Below, piece by piece: positions 25,951 to 36,516 of a stretch of 64,000 nt of DNA. The first letter of the stretch is position 1, and each line of letters begins with the position of its first letter. Origin of the DNA: Enterococcus caccae ATCC BAA-1240 (GTDB lineage: Bacteria; Bacillota; Bacilli; Lactobacillales; Enterococcaceae); the NCBI RefSeq assembly GCF_000407145.1, contig NZ_KE136473.1:124001-188000 (forward strand), read 5' to 3'. The notes below the pieces were generated by a model. It was not told the DNA's origin and made no database searches. It was given only the letters and a program-made list of their open reading frames with translations. The position numbers and the translations under genes were made by a program.

Positions 25951-28485
25951 ATGAAAAAAAAAGGACGAAAATATAATAGAAAATGGTTGTTGGCATTGTC
26001 ACTAGTAGTAGTAACGTTGATTCTTGGGTATTTTTTTATGAGTAGAAACAAACTTAAAGCATCTACTGTGGTGACGAGTGGTGATTTTAGGTTAACAGCA
26101 GAAAATAAATGGAGTCAAAAAGACCGAAAAAATTATGCGGCTTTAAAATGGGATAAAATCAATGATTTGAGTCAATCAGGCTATCAATTATATCAATCTG
26201 AGGATGGTAAAACATGGAATAACCGTTCTCTTAATTACGGGAAGCCAATAAAAGTTTTGAATTTGTATCCTGATCAAATCAGGTCTAATACGTTAAAAGG
26301 TTGGATGGATAGCTTAAATTTAAAAGCATCAGATGGTTCTAACTTGATTCAGGTTACGCCAGTAACCTTAAGTGATTATAACGCCAATCCGAATGCTTAT
26401 TTGAAAGACGATGCAGGTGTATATCAGTATGATGTATTGATGTTTGGTTCATGGGATACAAATAATGCGAAAGATATCAGTAAAAATGCCGCTGAAGAAA
26501 CAATAACATATCTTGATACAGGACGAGGCGTGTTATTTGGTCATGACACAGTAAGTGATTATAGTACAAGAGCTGAATTTTATTCACATTTTAAAGACTT
26601 ATTAGGGGTAGGTCGGCGTCAAACAAATTCTATGACTGGTTCTGCTGAAGTTCGATTAATTAATAATGGATACTTAATGAAATTTCCTTTTGAATTAGAA
26701 AATGATGTCGTTTTGAACATTCCTTATGCTCATAATGTTGAATTGCAAGATACAACGGTTGGAACAACGTGGCTTGAATTTATCAATCCTACCGCTCCTT
26801 GGCCCAATCCAATTTTAGTAGATGGGAATTGGCGCGGAGGTTGGTACTTAAAGACTAATAACAATGTTGGAATGATTCAAACGGGACACTCTCAAGGGAA
26901 TTCAAATTTGGATGAAAGAAAGATTATTGCAAATACGTTGTATAATTTGGCACAAGTATCGCTAGATAACTTTGCTAATGACCAGACTGTTAAAGATGAT
27001 CAAGCACCAAATAAGCCTAATACAAATATCAGTTGTGGTAAAGGAGGAAACTTCAATATTGAGATAGATGCTTCTGATGAAGGAAAAGAATATCAATGGT
27101 ATATCGAAGCACATACTAAATCATCAGGCAAAAAAAAATCAGATATTGTGAAAGAAGTTATCGTAAGTAATATTGAAGGTTACTTTTATGAAGTAACGAA
27201 TTCACCAAAATCAAATTTGAAAGAAAAAGTTGAAGGGTATAAAGATTCATATGGCAGAATAGATCCAGAAAAATATGATTTGTATGTCGCCCCAAATGAA
27301 GATTCTGTCGAATATGATACGAAAAGTACTTTTTCGATTCAAGAAAGTAAAAATTCAGAAAAATATCTACATGTTTTAGCTGTGGATCGTGCTAGTAATA
27401 TTTCGTCAGTAAATAGTCAGCGCATCAAAGACTTAAACCGGAACATTGATTTTAACGTTGAACGTACGGAAAATGAAGTTAAATTAATTGAATTGAATTT
27501 AGATAACACTCTAAATAAAAAAATGGATTCATTGGAAATACGTATCCCTAAAAATACAGTGATTAAAGATTTTAGTTCCTTAGTACTGCCTGAGAAGTGG
27601 ACAGTTAAGGAAGGCAATACTGAGACGGAATATAACGATTTTACATTTGCTATCAAAGAAAATAACGACTTGCTAGTAATTACGAACTTTATCAATCAAC
27701 TGAGATTTTCAATTAATGATCCGGTTGACCAAAAAGGTGAAATTAAAATAGTTTTTTATGAAAAGGATAAAAATGAAGCTTCATCAAGCAAAGTAACGAA
27801 CGTTTGTTGGGCAGAAGACATACCTCAAAAAGTTATATTGAAAGCATATGATGAAATGAACAATGCAATTCCTTCAGCTGATATACTGTTAGATCAGAAG
27901 TTAACAATTGCTAAGACGGAAAGTATAACTCCTAAAAAAATGGAGTTTTATGATTTTGTTAAGCTAGTAAGTACTGAAGGGAATCAAATAACACCAGTTG
28001 AGTGGACGATTACAAATGAAGTTCAAGAAGGTCACTTGATTTATAGACTTCGGAAGTTGACAGTTCATAGTAGACAAGTTGTGAATAATGCTAATAATCA
28101 AGTTGTTGTACCTAAAAGAGGGTTTGGTACGTTAACTAGCGGAAATACGCTAGGGGAAAAGAAAGATGAGTTCTCATTAAATATGAACTCCACAGTAGAT
28201 AACGGATCAGCTTTTGACACTTATATTATTCGTTATCAAATCAAGGAACCATTGTATACCTTTATATCCAAAATTCCGATGAATTATGAGTTGATTGGAT
28301 ATGTATTGACGACTGACAAGGGCCAACATCTATCTAGTAACAGTTCGCAAACACCGATTCAAGTTGATGTATCAAAGAACCCTGAGTTTTGGTTGACGAC
28401 GTATATCAAACCAGTGACACTTCAGCCTACATTTCACCATTGGGAATACAAAGAAAATAAACTAGGAACAATCCAGAACGAATAA
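25951..28485 (+). CDS. large secreted DUF5057-like protein
   Basis: 844 residues when started at ATG 25951 (ribosome site GGGGGAT); the longer frame from 25843 overlaps upstream sequence without a ribosome site. An N-terminal anchor/signal (WLLALSLVVVTLILGYFFM) is followed by VLNLYPDQ and a domain of about 300 residues with DVLMFGSWDTNNAKD and GVLFGHDTVSDYS. Then DAVDR-type beta repeats such as YLHVLAVDRASNISSVN resemble DUF5057 proteins found beside SipW systems. It has no C-terminal sorting signal. It is probably the adhesive or enzymatic partner of the matrix, with no proven activity. Confidence 0.72.
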   Translation: MKKKGRKYNRKWLLALSLVVVTLILGYFFMSRNKLKASTVVTSGDFRLTAENKWSQKDRKNYAALKWDKINDLSQSGYQLYQSEDGKTWNNRSLNYGKPIKVLNLYPDQIRSNTLKGWMDSLNLKASDGSNLIQVTPVTLSDYNANPNAYLKDDAGVYQYDVLMFGSWDTNNAKDISKNAAEETITYLDTGRGVLFGHDTVSDYSTRAEFYSHFKDLLGVGRRQTNSMTGSAEVRLINNGYLMKFPFELENDVVLNIPYAHNVELQDTTVGTTWLEFINPTAPWPNPILVDGNWRGGWYLKTNNNVGMIQTGHSQGNSNLDERKIIANTLYNLAQVSLDNFANDQTVKDDQAPNKPNTNISCGKGGNFNIEIDASDEGKEYQWYIEAHTKSSGKKKSDIVKEVIVSNIEGYFYEVTNSPKSNLKEKVEGYKDSYGRIDPEKYDLYVAPNEDSVEYDTKSTFSIQESKNSEKYLHVLAVDRASNISSVNSQRIKDLNRNIDFNVERTENEVKLIELNLDNTLNKKMDSLEIRIPKNTVIKDFSSLVLPEKWTVKEGNTETEYNDFTFAIKENNDLLVITNFINQLRFSINDPVDQKGEIKIVFYEKDKNEASSSKVTNVCWAEDIPQKVILKAYDEMNNAIPSADILLDQKLTIAKTESITPKKMEFYDFVKLVSTEGNQITPVEWTITNEVQEGHLIYRLRKLTVHSRQVVNNANNQVVVPKRGFGTLTSGNTLGEKKDEFSLNMNSTVDNGSAFDTYIIRYQIKEPLYTFISKIPMNYELIGYVLTTDKGQHLSSNSSQTPIQVDVSKNPEFWLTTYIKPVTLQPTFHHWEYKENKLGTIQNE

Positions 28486-28597
28486 ACCCATAGGAAAATA
28501 ATCTTAAGGTTGGCAGTAACTAGAGAAATTGGTTTTTAGAGTACCATTGATTAGGCTAAAGGAAAACTCTAAATCTAATGGATAGGAATGAGGGACA

Positions 28598-28801
28598 ATG
28601 TATTTACTATTGGCGGCTTTAGGGAGTATCATTTTTATTCATAGCATTCTACTTATTTTCATCATCCGAAAAAATACGGAAATAACAAATAGGCTTGATC
28701 AGCTCACTAGGAGAAAGCCTTCTTCTAGGATGAATAGACAATCCGTTTCTTCAAAAAAAGAAATAAGTAGGAATAATGAACAGTCTATGACTGAAAATTA
28801 A
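28598..28801 (+). CDS. small single-span membrane protein
   Basis: A 67-residue protein with one hydrophobic helix at the N-terminus (LLLAALGSIIFIHSILLIFI) followed by a basic, Ser/Arg-rich cytoplasmic tail. Ribosome site AATGAGGG is about 8 nt before ATG. It lies between the DUF5057-like gene and the resolvase-like gene in the same direction, after a 112-nt gap with an imperfect inverted repeat (CCATTGATTAG / CTAAATCTAATGG). No family was recognised. Confidence 0.6.
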   Translation: MYLLLAALGSIIFIHSILLIFIIRKNTEITNRLDQLTRRKPSSRMNRQSVSSKKEISRNNEQSMTEN

Positions 28802-28828
28802 ACTGATGAGACGAGGAAGTAGGGAACG

Positions 28829-29530
28829 ATGAATCTAGGTTATGCTCATGGCAATAGATTAAATCAGCAATTTGACTTTTTGGAGGATTATGAAGTAGAA
28901 GAAATTTTTTCAGATGACACTCAAAGCTATGGAGTGTTTCAAGATCCAGAAAGTGATTATCAACGGATGTTGGATTACACAGAACCAGGTGATTGTATAG
29001 TGATTGCTTTTTTAGAAGTGATTTCAAGAGACTATCAAGTGCTACTCAAGTTTTTTAATGAATTGGAAGATTTAGAACTAGATTTGATTGTATTAACCTC
29101 CCCAGAATTGACTTTATTAGAGTGGCGGGAAGTTCTTTTGTGGATTGATAGAAATGACCGATTAGTGCATCCACGGTTGATTAAATTAAAACTGAAGCAA
29201 GAAAAAAGTCGAAATAAAGAAACGTATTCTGCATTCAGCAAAGATAGCGAGGCTAAACGACTATACCGTGGAGTGATGTGGCAATTACTTGGAAAACAAA
29301 AATTGAGGACAATCGCTGAGCAAAAAGGTGTTCCAATTGAGACGATTTATCGGATTCAACAAGAGTTCAAAAGAGTGAAATTAGCAGGTATTTTGGCTAT
29401 TTGTTTCTTTTTGGCGATTGCGACTCTTAAAATAACGGAGAATTTTTCAGATAATTTATGGATTCAGATAGTCGTTTGTGTTGTTACCACACTTGCTATT
29501 CTTTATAATACTTTAGCAGATGATGAGTAG
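28829..29530 (+). CDS. membrane-anchored protein with inactivated serine-resolvase domain and HTH
   Basis: 233 residues. The N-terminal 110 residues follow the serine-recombinase fold (LGYAHGNRLNQQFDFLEDYE, then EPGDCIVIAFLEVISRD), but the catalytic residues are lost: the RVS motif reads HGN, and the DRL.R motif reads EVISR. A helix-turn-helix (LRTIAEQKGVPIETIYRIQQ, about 159-178) follows as in resolvases. Then come two hydrophobic helices (about 187-203 and 209-227) that should fix it in the membrane. It therefore cannot recombine DNA but could bind it, and may be a membrane-bound regulator of the matrix operon it terminates. The function is inferred. Confidence 0.75.
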   Translation: MNLGYAHGNRLNQQFDFLEDYEVEEIFSDDTQSYGVFQDPESDYQRMLDYTEPGDCIVIAFLEVISRDYQVLLKFFNELEDLELDLIVLTSPELTLLEWREVLLWIDRNDRLVHPRLIKLKLKQEKSRNKETYSAFSKDSEAKRLYRGVMWQLLGKQKLRTIAEQKGVPIETIYRIQQEFKRVKLAGILAICFFLAIATLKITENFSDNLWIQIVVCVVTTLAILYNTLADDE

Positions 29531-29572
29531 TTAGGATAAAAGTTGCTGAGAAAAAATAGATTGCATATAAAA

Positions 29573-29622
29573 ATAGTTTTGTTTTCCCTTATGAGTAGAT
29601 AGGGGGAAACAAAACCATTTTT
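29573..29622. terminator. bidirectional terminator between convergent genes
   Basis: TAGTTTTGTTTTCCC on the left pairs with GGGGGAAACAAAACCA on the right, with A/T runs on both sides. It serves the matrix operon (+) and the aminotransferase (-). Confidence 0.85.
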
Positions 29623-30773
29623 TAGAAGCTCATTTTTTCGATTCGATCAAATGCTTCTTTTAATATCGTTATATCTTGGGTCGCTGCTAAACGCACATAA
29701 TTATCTCCAGTTGTTTCACCAAAAGCTTTACCGGGAATCATCAGTACATTGGTTTCTTTCAAAACTTTTTCAACAAAAGGCACTGAGGTAAGTCCTGTTT
29801 TAGAAATATTGATGAAAGCATACATGCTGCCTTTAACTGGATGTAATGAAAGAAACGGAATAGATGCGATTCGTTGTTCCAGATATTCTAGTCGTTCTTT
29901 AAAAATGGAAACGACTGCTGGTACTAATGTTTCAGCATGATTTAAAGCATAAATACCGGCTTGTTGAGAGGGGCTTGGTGCAGAGTAAGTAATACTTTCA
30001 TTGATTAATTTTGCTGCCTCATTGATATAATCAGGTGCAATCATGTAACCGATGCGCCAACCAGTCATCGCAAACGCTTTTGAGAAGCTACTGAACGTGA
30101 TCGTATTTTCAGGAGCAAAGGTTGCCATTGGAACAAAGTCATCGTAGAAGCAGAAGGCTTCGTAAACTTCGTCAGAGAGAATATAAAAATCGTGTTCAAT
30201 AGCCAAATCAGCAATTGCTTTAAACGTTTCAGGAGAAAAAACAGCGCCTGTTGGGTTATTTGGCGAATTGATAATAATGGCTTTTGTTTTATCTGTAATG
30301 GCAGCTTTCAATACATCGATATTAATTTGAAAACCATCTTCTTCATAAGTTGGGATAAATACTGGTTTACCGCCAGCAAAAATCACTTGATCTTTATAAG
30401 GTGAGAAGTACGGTTCGTGAATGATGACTTCATCTTCTGGATCTAATAAAACTTGTAAAGTCAAATACATACCGTGTAAGGCTCCGACTGTAGCACGTAC
30501 TTGGTTTGGATCAAAGTTTAGACCGTATTGTTTTTGATAAAACGCAACGACAGTATCAATAAATTCTTGGCTACCGCCAGAAGCAGTATACTTTGTATGG
30601 CCGTTTTTTGCATCTGTAAAGGCGGCATCGATAATTCGCTCGTCTGTAATTAAATCGGGATCACCTATTGATAAATCTAGTAAATCTGGTACTTGTTTTG
30701 CTAAGGTAGCAATATCCATTAAGATATTTTCAGCAGGTTGTTGATGTTTTTTTGCCATGTTTGAACGATCCAT
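29622..30773 (-). CDS. PLP-dependent class I aminotransferase
   Basis: 383 residues of the fold-type I aspartate-aminotransferase family. Seen are LDLSIGDPDL near the N-terminus, IIINSPNNPTGAVFS (substrate/PLP contact), DEVYEAF, the PLP lysine in FSSFSKAFAMTGWRIGYM, and the late YVRLAATQD. The enzyme probably handles aromatic, branched or N-acetyl-diaminopimelate-type substrates; the exact one cannot be told. RBS GGAGGG lies just before the ATG on the minus strand. It follows the amino-acid ABC transporter genes but an inverted repeat separates them. Confidence 0.88.
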   Translation of the reverse strand: MDRSNMAKKHQQPAENILMDIATLAKQVPDLLDLSIGDPDLITDERIIDAAFTDAKNGHTKYTASGGSQEFIDTVVAFYQKQYGLNFDPNQVRATVGALHGMYLTLQVLLDPEDEVIIHEPYFSPYKDQVIFAGGKPVFIPTYEEDGFQINIDVLKAAITDKTKAIIINSPNNPTGAVFSPETFKAIADLAIEHDFYILSDEVYEAFCFYDDFVPMATFAPENTITFSSFSKAFAMTGWRIGYMIAPDYINEAAKLINESITYSAPSPSQQAGIYALNHAETLVPAVVSIFKERLEYLEQRIASIPFLSLHPVKGSMYAFINISKTGLTSVPFVEKVLKETNVLMIPGKAFGETTGDNYVRLAATQDITILKEAFDRIEKMSF

Positions 30774-30817
30774 GTTGTTCCCTCCAATTACTTATTACTC
30801 TATTTATTTTATACCAT

Positions 30818-30867
30818 TTTTTTAAGAGGACAAAGCAAGTTTTTATACTTACTTTGTCCTCTTAAAC
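30818..30867. terminator. long inverted repeat between ABC operon and aminotransferase
   Basis: TTTAAGAGGACAAAG and its complement CTTTGTCCTCTTAAA flank a short loop. The stem is near perfect, but neither strand has a clear T tract after it, so it is only a probable terminator or a structured barrier. Confidence 0.5.
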
Positions 30868-30870
30868 GTT

Positions 30871-31593
30871 TTACAAAACTTTTCTTAAAAAATCTTGTGT
30901 TCTTGGATTTTTTGGTTGACCAAAAATTTCTTCTGGGGTGCCTTCTTCTTGAATAATTCCAGCATCCATGAAAATCACACGATCGGCAACTTCACGAGCG
31001 AAGCCCATTTCATGTGTTACAACGACCATCGTCATTCCTTCAACTGCTAAAGCTTTCATAACGGCTAATACTTCACCGACCATTTCTGGGTCAAGTGCCG
31101 AAGTTGGTTCATCAAATAGCATCACATCTGGATTCATCGCTAATGCACGCGCAATTGCTACCCGTTGTTGCTGTCCGCCAGATAGACTGGAAGGGTAGCT
31201 AGAAGCTTTATCTTTTAAGCCAACTTGTTCTAACAGAGCTAGCGCTTTTTCTTTTGCAGCTTCGGTTGTTTCTTTTTTGACTTTGATTGGACTGATCGTT
31301 AAATTATCTAAGACTGTTTTATGAGGAAATAAATTGAAATTTTGGAATACCATCCCCATTTTTTGGCGAAGAGCATCGATATCTGTATCTTTATCCAACA
31401 AATTTTTTCCTTCAAATTCGATCGTTCCGTCTGTTGGCTGTTCTAATAAGTTCAAACAACGTAGAAAAGTACTTTTCCCACTGCCGGAAGGACCGATGAT
31501 CACGACCACTTCACCAGCGTTTACATCTAGATCGATTCCTTTTAGGACTTCGTTTTTCCCGAAGGTTTTGTGTAAGTTTTTTATATTAATCAC
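30871..31593 (-). CDS. glnQ: polar amino acid ABC transporter ATP-binding protein
   Basis: 240 residues with Walker [11 protein letters not shown]-loop [10 protein letters not shown], signature [15 protein letters not shown], Walker [13 protein letters not shown] and switch His in [10 protein letters not shown]. The NFNLFPH and [13 protein letters not shown] stretches are typical of the glutamine/polar-amino-acid subgroup. It overlaps the 3' end of the fused receptor-permease gene by 8 nt and completes the transporter. The symbol follows the GlnQ type; the substrate is unproven. Confidence 0.92.
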   Translation of the reverse strand: MINIKNLHKTFGKNEVLKGIDLDVNAGEVVVIIGPSGSGKSTFLRCLNLLEQPTDGTIEFEGKNLLDKDTDIDALRQKMGMVFQNFNLFPHKTVLDNLTISPIKVKKETTEAAKEKALALLEQVGLKDKASSYPSSLSGGQQQRVAIARALAMNPDVMLFDEPTSALDPEMVGEVLAVMKALAVEGMTMVVVTHEMGFAREVADRVIFMDAGIIQEEGTPEEIFGQPKNPRTQDFLRKVL

Positions 31594-33049
31594 TAGTACT
31601 CATTCTCCTTTCAGCAACACCTAGTAGGCGAGAAATAGTAAAGGTTAAAACAAAGTAAATCAATGATACCACAAGGTATGGTAAGAACGGTTTAAAGCTT
31701 GCGCCTTGAACATTGCCGGCTTGGAAAATCAGCTCTGAAACCCCAATAACGGAAACCACAGATGATTCTTTGATTACCGTTACAAATTCATTTCCTAAAG
31801 CAGGTAAGATATTTTTGATTGCCTGAGGTAAAATGATATAACGCATCGCTTGTGGTTGGTTCATTCCAAGAGAACGAGCTGCTTCTAATTGTCCTTTGTT
31901 GACAGCGTTGATACCAGCACGGACGATTTCTGCGACATAAGCCCCACTGTTTAATGCAAGAGCAATACAACCAGCAGCGATTTTCGATAAATCAAGACCT
32001 AAAACCCCTGTACCAAAATAAACAATAAAGATTTGTACTAATAACGGAGTGCCGCGAACGTATTCAATATAGCAAATGGCAATACCGCGTAAGATTTTTG
32101 ACTTAGACAATTTCATTAAAGCAAGTAAACCACCTAAAATTGCACCGAATAATACCCCCATAAAGGCTAAGAAAATCGTATAACCAGCACCGCTGATATA
32201 GAATTTGCCGTATTTTCCAAGGAAGCTTTCATCATCTGTAAACATTAATTTGCCTGCTTCTTTTTTGTAGCCATCTAATAGATTATTATCATTGATTGTT
32301 TTGATCGAAGCGTTGACTTTTTCTTCTAAGATAGGTGCATTTTTAGGAATTGCAACAGCTGCATCTTTTTCGCCTTGTTCAAATGTCACATCAGCAAATG
32401 TCAATTCTTTATCACGGTCCACATAAGCTTCCGCGACAGGGCCTTCTAAAACAGCAGCATCCACTTTTTTATTTTTTAAGTTCATAATGATGTCTGGGAC
32501 TTTTTGTAAAGAAGTTGGAATCGAACCGACAAGTTCTGTCTTTGCTAATTCTTCTTGTGTCGTTTGTTTTTGAACGCCAACTTTTACATCGTTGAAATCT
32601 TTAGTTGACTGGAATTGATCTTTGTCTGCTTTTCTAACGACGACTTTTTGTTGGACGGTCATATAAGGAGTTGAAAAATTCACTTCTTTCAGTCGCTCAG
32701 GTGTTGGTGCCATCCCTGAAATGATCAGGTCGATCTTACCTGTTTTCAATGCTCCTAATAATGCATCAAAACCCAATTCTTCGATTTTTAATTTAACGCC
32801 TAGGTCATCTGCGATTTTTTGTGCGATCGAGATATCAAAACCAACAACTTGGTCTTTCCCATCAACGTCTGCATGAAATTCATACGGTGCATAATCAGCA
32901 GATAAGCCAACGATCAGCTCTCCACGTTTCATGATACTCTCATAGACAGGATCTGGTTCTTCTGCGATTGCTGTGGCTACAGGGATAAAAGTGAGTAGTA
33001 CCAGCAAGATGGGAATAATAAGAGCTAAAGTTTTTTTACATAAGTTCAT
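31586..33049 (-). CDS. glnP: amino acid ABC transporter, fused substrate-binding and permease protein
   Basis: 487 residues combining a signal sequence (about 1-28), one periplasmic-type binding domain (about 35-275; [43 protein letters not shown]) and a permease domain (about 285-480) with the EAA-type loop [20 protein letters not shown]. Such fusions are the GlnP type of lactic acid bacteria, where the receptor stays tethered to the channel. Only one binding domain is present, against two in classical GlnP. RBS AAAGGAG precedes ATG on the minus strand. Confidence 0.92.
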   Translation of the reverse strand: MNLCKKTLALIIPILLVLLTFIPVATAIAEEPDPVYESIMKRGELIVGLSADYAPYEFHADVDGKDQVVGFDISIAQKIADDLGVKLKIEELGFDALLGALKTGKIDLIISGMAPTPERLKEVNFSTPYMTVQQKVVVRKADKDQFQSTKDFNDVKVGVQKQTTQEELAKTELVGSIPTSLQKVPDIIMNLKNKKVDAAVLEGPVAEAYVDRDKELTFADVTFEQGEKDAAVAIPKNAPILEEKVNASIKTINDNNLLDGYKKEAGKLMFTDDESFLGKYGKFYISGAGYTIFLAFMGVLFGAILGGLLALMKLSKSKILRGIAICYIEYVRGTPLLVQIFIVYFGTGVLGLDLSKIAAGCIALALNSGAYVAEIVRAGINAVNKGQLEAARSLGMNQPQAMRYIILPQAIKNILPALGNEFVTVIKESSVVSVIGVSELIFQAGNVQGASFKPFLPYLVVSLIYFVLTFTISRLLGVAERRMSTSD

Positions 33050-33197
33050 TTGCTTTTCTCCTTTATATTGGATTGGTAACAGTCAAAAAAATCTAACTGT
33101 TTTGGTTTTCGATAAATATTCTAAAAAACGTGTATAAATGTATAAAAATTTATTGTTTTTGGATGTGTTTTATCATATCATAGATTAAGGGAAAGGA

Positions 33198-33239
33198 AAA
33201 GTGAATTTTATCAAAGAATTTACAAAAGTTCACTTTTGC
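33198..33239. other. inverted repeat in the intergenic region before the Fe-ADH gene
   Basis: GAAAAGTGAA and TTCACTTTTG are separated by about 20 nt, a candidate operator in the divergent promoter region (33050-33273) between glnP and the dehydrogenase. No regulator was recognised. Confidence 0.35.
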
Positions 33240-33273
33240 ATAAAAATTAGTAAAAAATGAAAGGTCGAGAAGA

Positions 33274-34362
33274 ATGAATCAATCATTAATCGTAAGAGGA
33301 GCACCCCAAGAATATGAATGCCGAGTTGGCGCGTGGGATGACTTAGAAGAACATTTAAATAGAAGAAAAATCAAACGTGTTATGATTTTACATGGGAAAG
33401 ACTCATGGGAAGCGGCGAAACCGTATTTTCCTTCTTTAGTGAATATAGATGCATTTTTTATTGAGTATGGTGGGGAGTGTACCGATGAGAAGACATCTGA
33501 ATTGAAAAAGATCTTTGACCAAAAAGAGCTAGAAGGAATCATAGCCGTTGGTGGTGGAAAGATTGCAGATTTAGGGAAAGCAGTAGCCAATCAATGTAAC
33601 ACGCCTATCTTGATTTTACCAACATTAGCTGCAACTTGTGCGGCGTATACTCCACTAAGTGTGATATATAAAATGGACGGTTCTATGGATCGTTATGATG
33701 TATTTCCGCAAAGTAATGCCTTAGTGTTGATCGAGCCTAACGTTATATTAGCTTCACCGATTGATCTGATGATTGCAGGAATCGGAGATACTGTGGCTAA
33801 ATGGTATGAAGCAGATGCAATGATCTCACAATTAGAGATACAGCCAATTGAGATCCAAGTCTCTGCATTTGCAGCAAAAAAATGTCGGGATGTTTTGCTT
33901 ACAGATAGTCAAGAAGCGCTTAATGCTATGAGAGAACAAGAAATGAATCAAGCCTTTTTAAATGTAGTAGAGACGAATATTTTACTTGGCGGAATGGTGG
34001 GTGGCTTTGGTGATGATTACGGTCGTACGGCAGGCGCTCATTCCATACATGATGCGCTGACGATTTTACCTGAGAGTCACCAACAGTTACATGGTAATAA
34101 AGTTGCTTACGGTGTTTTGGTTCAGTTAGTCATTGAAAATAAATGGTCAGAAATTGAGCAACTTATTCCGTTTTATCATAGTTTAGATTTACCAATTTCC
34201 TTAAAAGAGATGAAAATGAATTTATCAGAAGATGAATATAACCGAGTTGCAGAACGTGCTGCCGAGCCTCATGAAACTATTCATTATATGAAAGAAACGA
34301 TTACATCAGAAATTGTCAAAACAGCCATGATGGAACTTGAAACAGCCATGAGCAACAAATAA
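33274..34362 (+). CDS. iron-containing alcohol dehydrogenase family protein (GldA/HdxA-like)
   Basis: 362 residues. It shows GIIAVGGGKIADLGKAVA (NAD-binding), LPTLAATCAAYTPLSVIY, and metal ligands in GIGDTVAKWYEAD (Asp), GAHSIHDAL (His) and LHGNKVAYG (His). It fits the glycerol-dehydrogenase branch, close in pattern to the YbdH/HdxA hydroxycarboxylate dehydrogenases and not to true GldA. It is monocistronic, flanked by a terminator, with RBS AAAGGTCGAGAAG ahead of ATG. The substrate is uncertain. Confidence 0.82.
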   Translation: MNQSLIVRGAPQEYECRVGAWDDLEEHLNRRKIKRVMILHGKDSWEAAKPYFPSLVNIDAFFIEYGGECTDEKTSELKKIFDQKELEGIIAVGGGKIADLGKAVANQCNTPILILPTLAATCAAYTPLSVIYKMDGSMDRYDVFPQSNALVLIEPNVILASPIDLMIAGIGDTVAKWYEADAMISQLEIQPIEIQVSAFAAKKCRDVLLTDSQEALNAMREQEMNQAFLNVVETNILLGGMVGGFGDDYGRTAGAHSIHDALTILPESHQQLHGNKVAYGVLVQLVIENKWSEIEQLIPFYHSLDLPISLKEMKMNLSEDEYNRVAERAAEPHETIHYMKETITSEIVKTAMMELETAMSNK

Positions 34363-34384
34363 GTGAAGTTGAAAAAATAAAAAG

Positions 34385-34424
34385 AACTGGAGACAAAAGA
34401 TTTTTTTATCTTGTCTCCAGTTTT
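34385..34424 (+). terminator. terminator after the Fe-ADH gene
   Basis: AACTGGAGACAAAAGAT pairs with ATCTTGTCTCCAGTT, followed by TT. Confidence 0.88.
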
Positions 34425-34529
34425 AATGTCTAAGGATATGCTAAAGAAAGCCCGTAAAACCTTGCAAATACGAACAAAAAAAAGTATGATGAGGAAAGTG
34501 TAAATTTACAAAAGAAAGTAGGAGAATGA

Positions 34530-35675
<1,146 letters not shown>

Positions 35676-35757
35676 AAAAGTGATCAAAAGACTAGTGTTG
35701 TACACGAAATTTTGTTACAGTAAACTAGTGATTATACGATAGAGAGGTGAATAGATA

Positions 35758-36120
35758 ATGGGCGGAGGACTTTCGTTTATTTTACCATTAATTCTTTTAG
35801 CAGGAATGATGTTTTTTATGACACGTTCGCAAAAGAAACAACAAAATGAACGTCAAACACTTTTAGATGCAATGAAAGTGGGCGATGAAGTTGTAACGAT
35901 TGGCGGATTACACGGTGTAATTTCTGAAATCGATACTGACAAAAGAACTGTATTGATCGATTGCGAAGGAATTATCCTTGAATTTGATCGTGCAGCGATC
36001 AAAACAGTAAAACCAGGTACTGTTGTTACAAATGACAGTGACGTAACGGTTGTTGAAACGAAAGAAACAGTCGTTGAAGAACCAACAACAATTTCTGAAA
36101 ACGATGAAACGAAAGAATAA
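35758..36120 (+). CDS. yajC: preprotein translocase accessory subunit YajC
   Basis: 120 residues: one N-terminal membrane helix (FILPLILLAGMMFFM), then TRSQKKQQNERQTLLDAMKV and GDEVVTIGGLHGVI, the conserved YajC core. The tail is acidic, rich in Thr/Val/Glu. It associates with SecDF at the Sec translocon. RBS GAGAGGTG is about 8 nt upstream. The position directly after tgt is typical. Confidence 0.95.
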   Translation: MGGGLSFILPLILLAGMMFFMTRSQKKQQNERQTLLDAMKVGDEVVTIGGLHGVISEIDTDKRTVLIDCEGIILEFDRAAIKTVKPGTVVTNDSDVTVVETKETVVEEPTTISENDETKE

Positions 36121-36121
36121 A

Positions 36122-36147
36122 TTCCAGCTTGCTGGGATTTTTTCTTT
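36122..36147 (+). terminator. short terminator after yajC
   Basis: TTCCAGC-TT-GCTGGGA followed by TTTTTTC; a compact but plausible intrinsic terminator. Confidence 0.7.
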
Positions 36148-36201
36148 CTAACATAACGAAGAAATCCACATAGATTATTCTTTGGAAAGAGGGGGAGAAC
36201 C

Positions 36202-36483
36202 ATCGAAAAGCTGTCATGGCACCAAAAGTTCTTGTTGAAAAAAGAATTAAAAAGCAAATGCCAATCTTTTCAGCAACTTGGTTATTCATCAGTCAATGAG
36301 GCGGAATTGATGAACTACCTCGTTTCTTATCGTTGGAAAAAACAATCTCCAGCATCGATCAAGGAATGCAAGGAAGATATTCTACATATTGAACCAAATG
36401 AATTTTTTGATTATCAACAATTACTTGCACAAACAAGTAGTTTAAAGATCAAAGATTGGCATGATTTAACGGACCTATTCTAA
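36202..36483 (+). CDS. ComN-like post-transcriptional regulator, ATC start proposed
   Basis: About 93 residues beginning (M)EKLSWHQKFLLKKELKSK, with the family core LGYSSVNEAELMNYLVSYRW and DILHIEPNEFFDYQQLL. It matches the small ComN-type post-transcriptional regulator proteins encoded near yajC/secDF in Firmicutes. No ATG, GTG or TTG with a ribosome site fits: TTG 36232 has none. GGGGGAG (36191-36197) stands just before an in-frame ATC at 36202, a rare start codon known mainly from infC. The exact start is therefore a proposal. Confidence 0.65.
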   Translation: MEKLSWHQKFLLKKELKSKCQSFQQLGYSSVNEAELMNYLVSYRWKKQSPASIKECKEDILHIEPNEFFDYQQLLAQTSSLKIKDWHDLTDLF

Positions 36484-36504
36484 TGGTGAATAGGTCTTTT
36501 TTTC
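36472..36504 (+). terminator. terminator overlapping the comN-like stop codon
   Basis: GACCTATTC and GAATAGGTC flank the stop codon TAA, followed by seven T residues. Confidence 0.88.
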
Positions 36505-36516
36505 TTTTTGTAAGAT

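Noticed and set aside
33050-33273. tRNA or structured RNA between glnP and the Fe-ADH gene
   Set aside because: No cloverleaf, no conserved T-arm (GGTTCRA) and no known leader motif; only an inverted repeat is seen.
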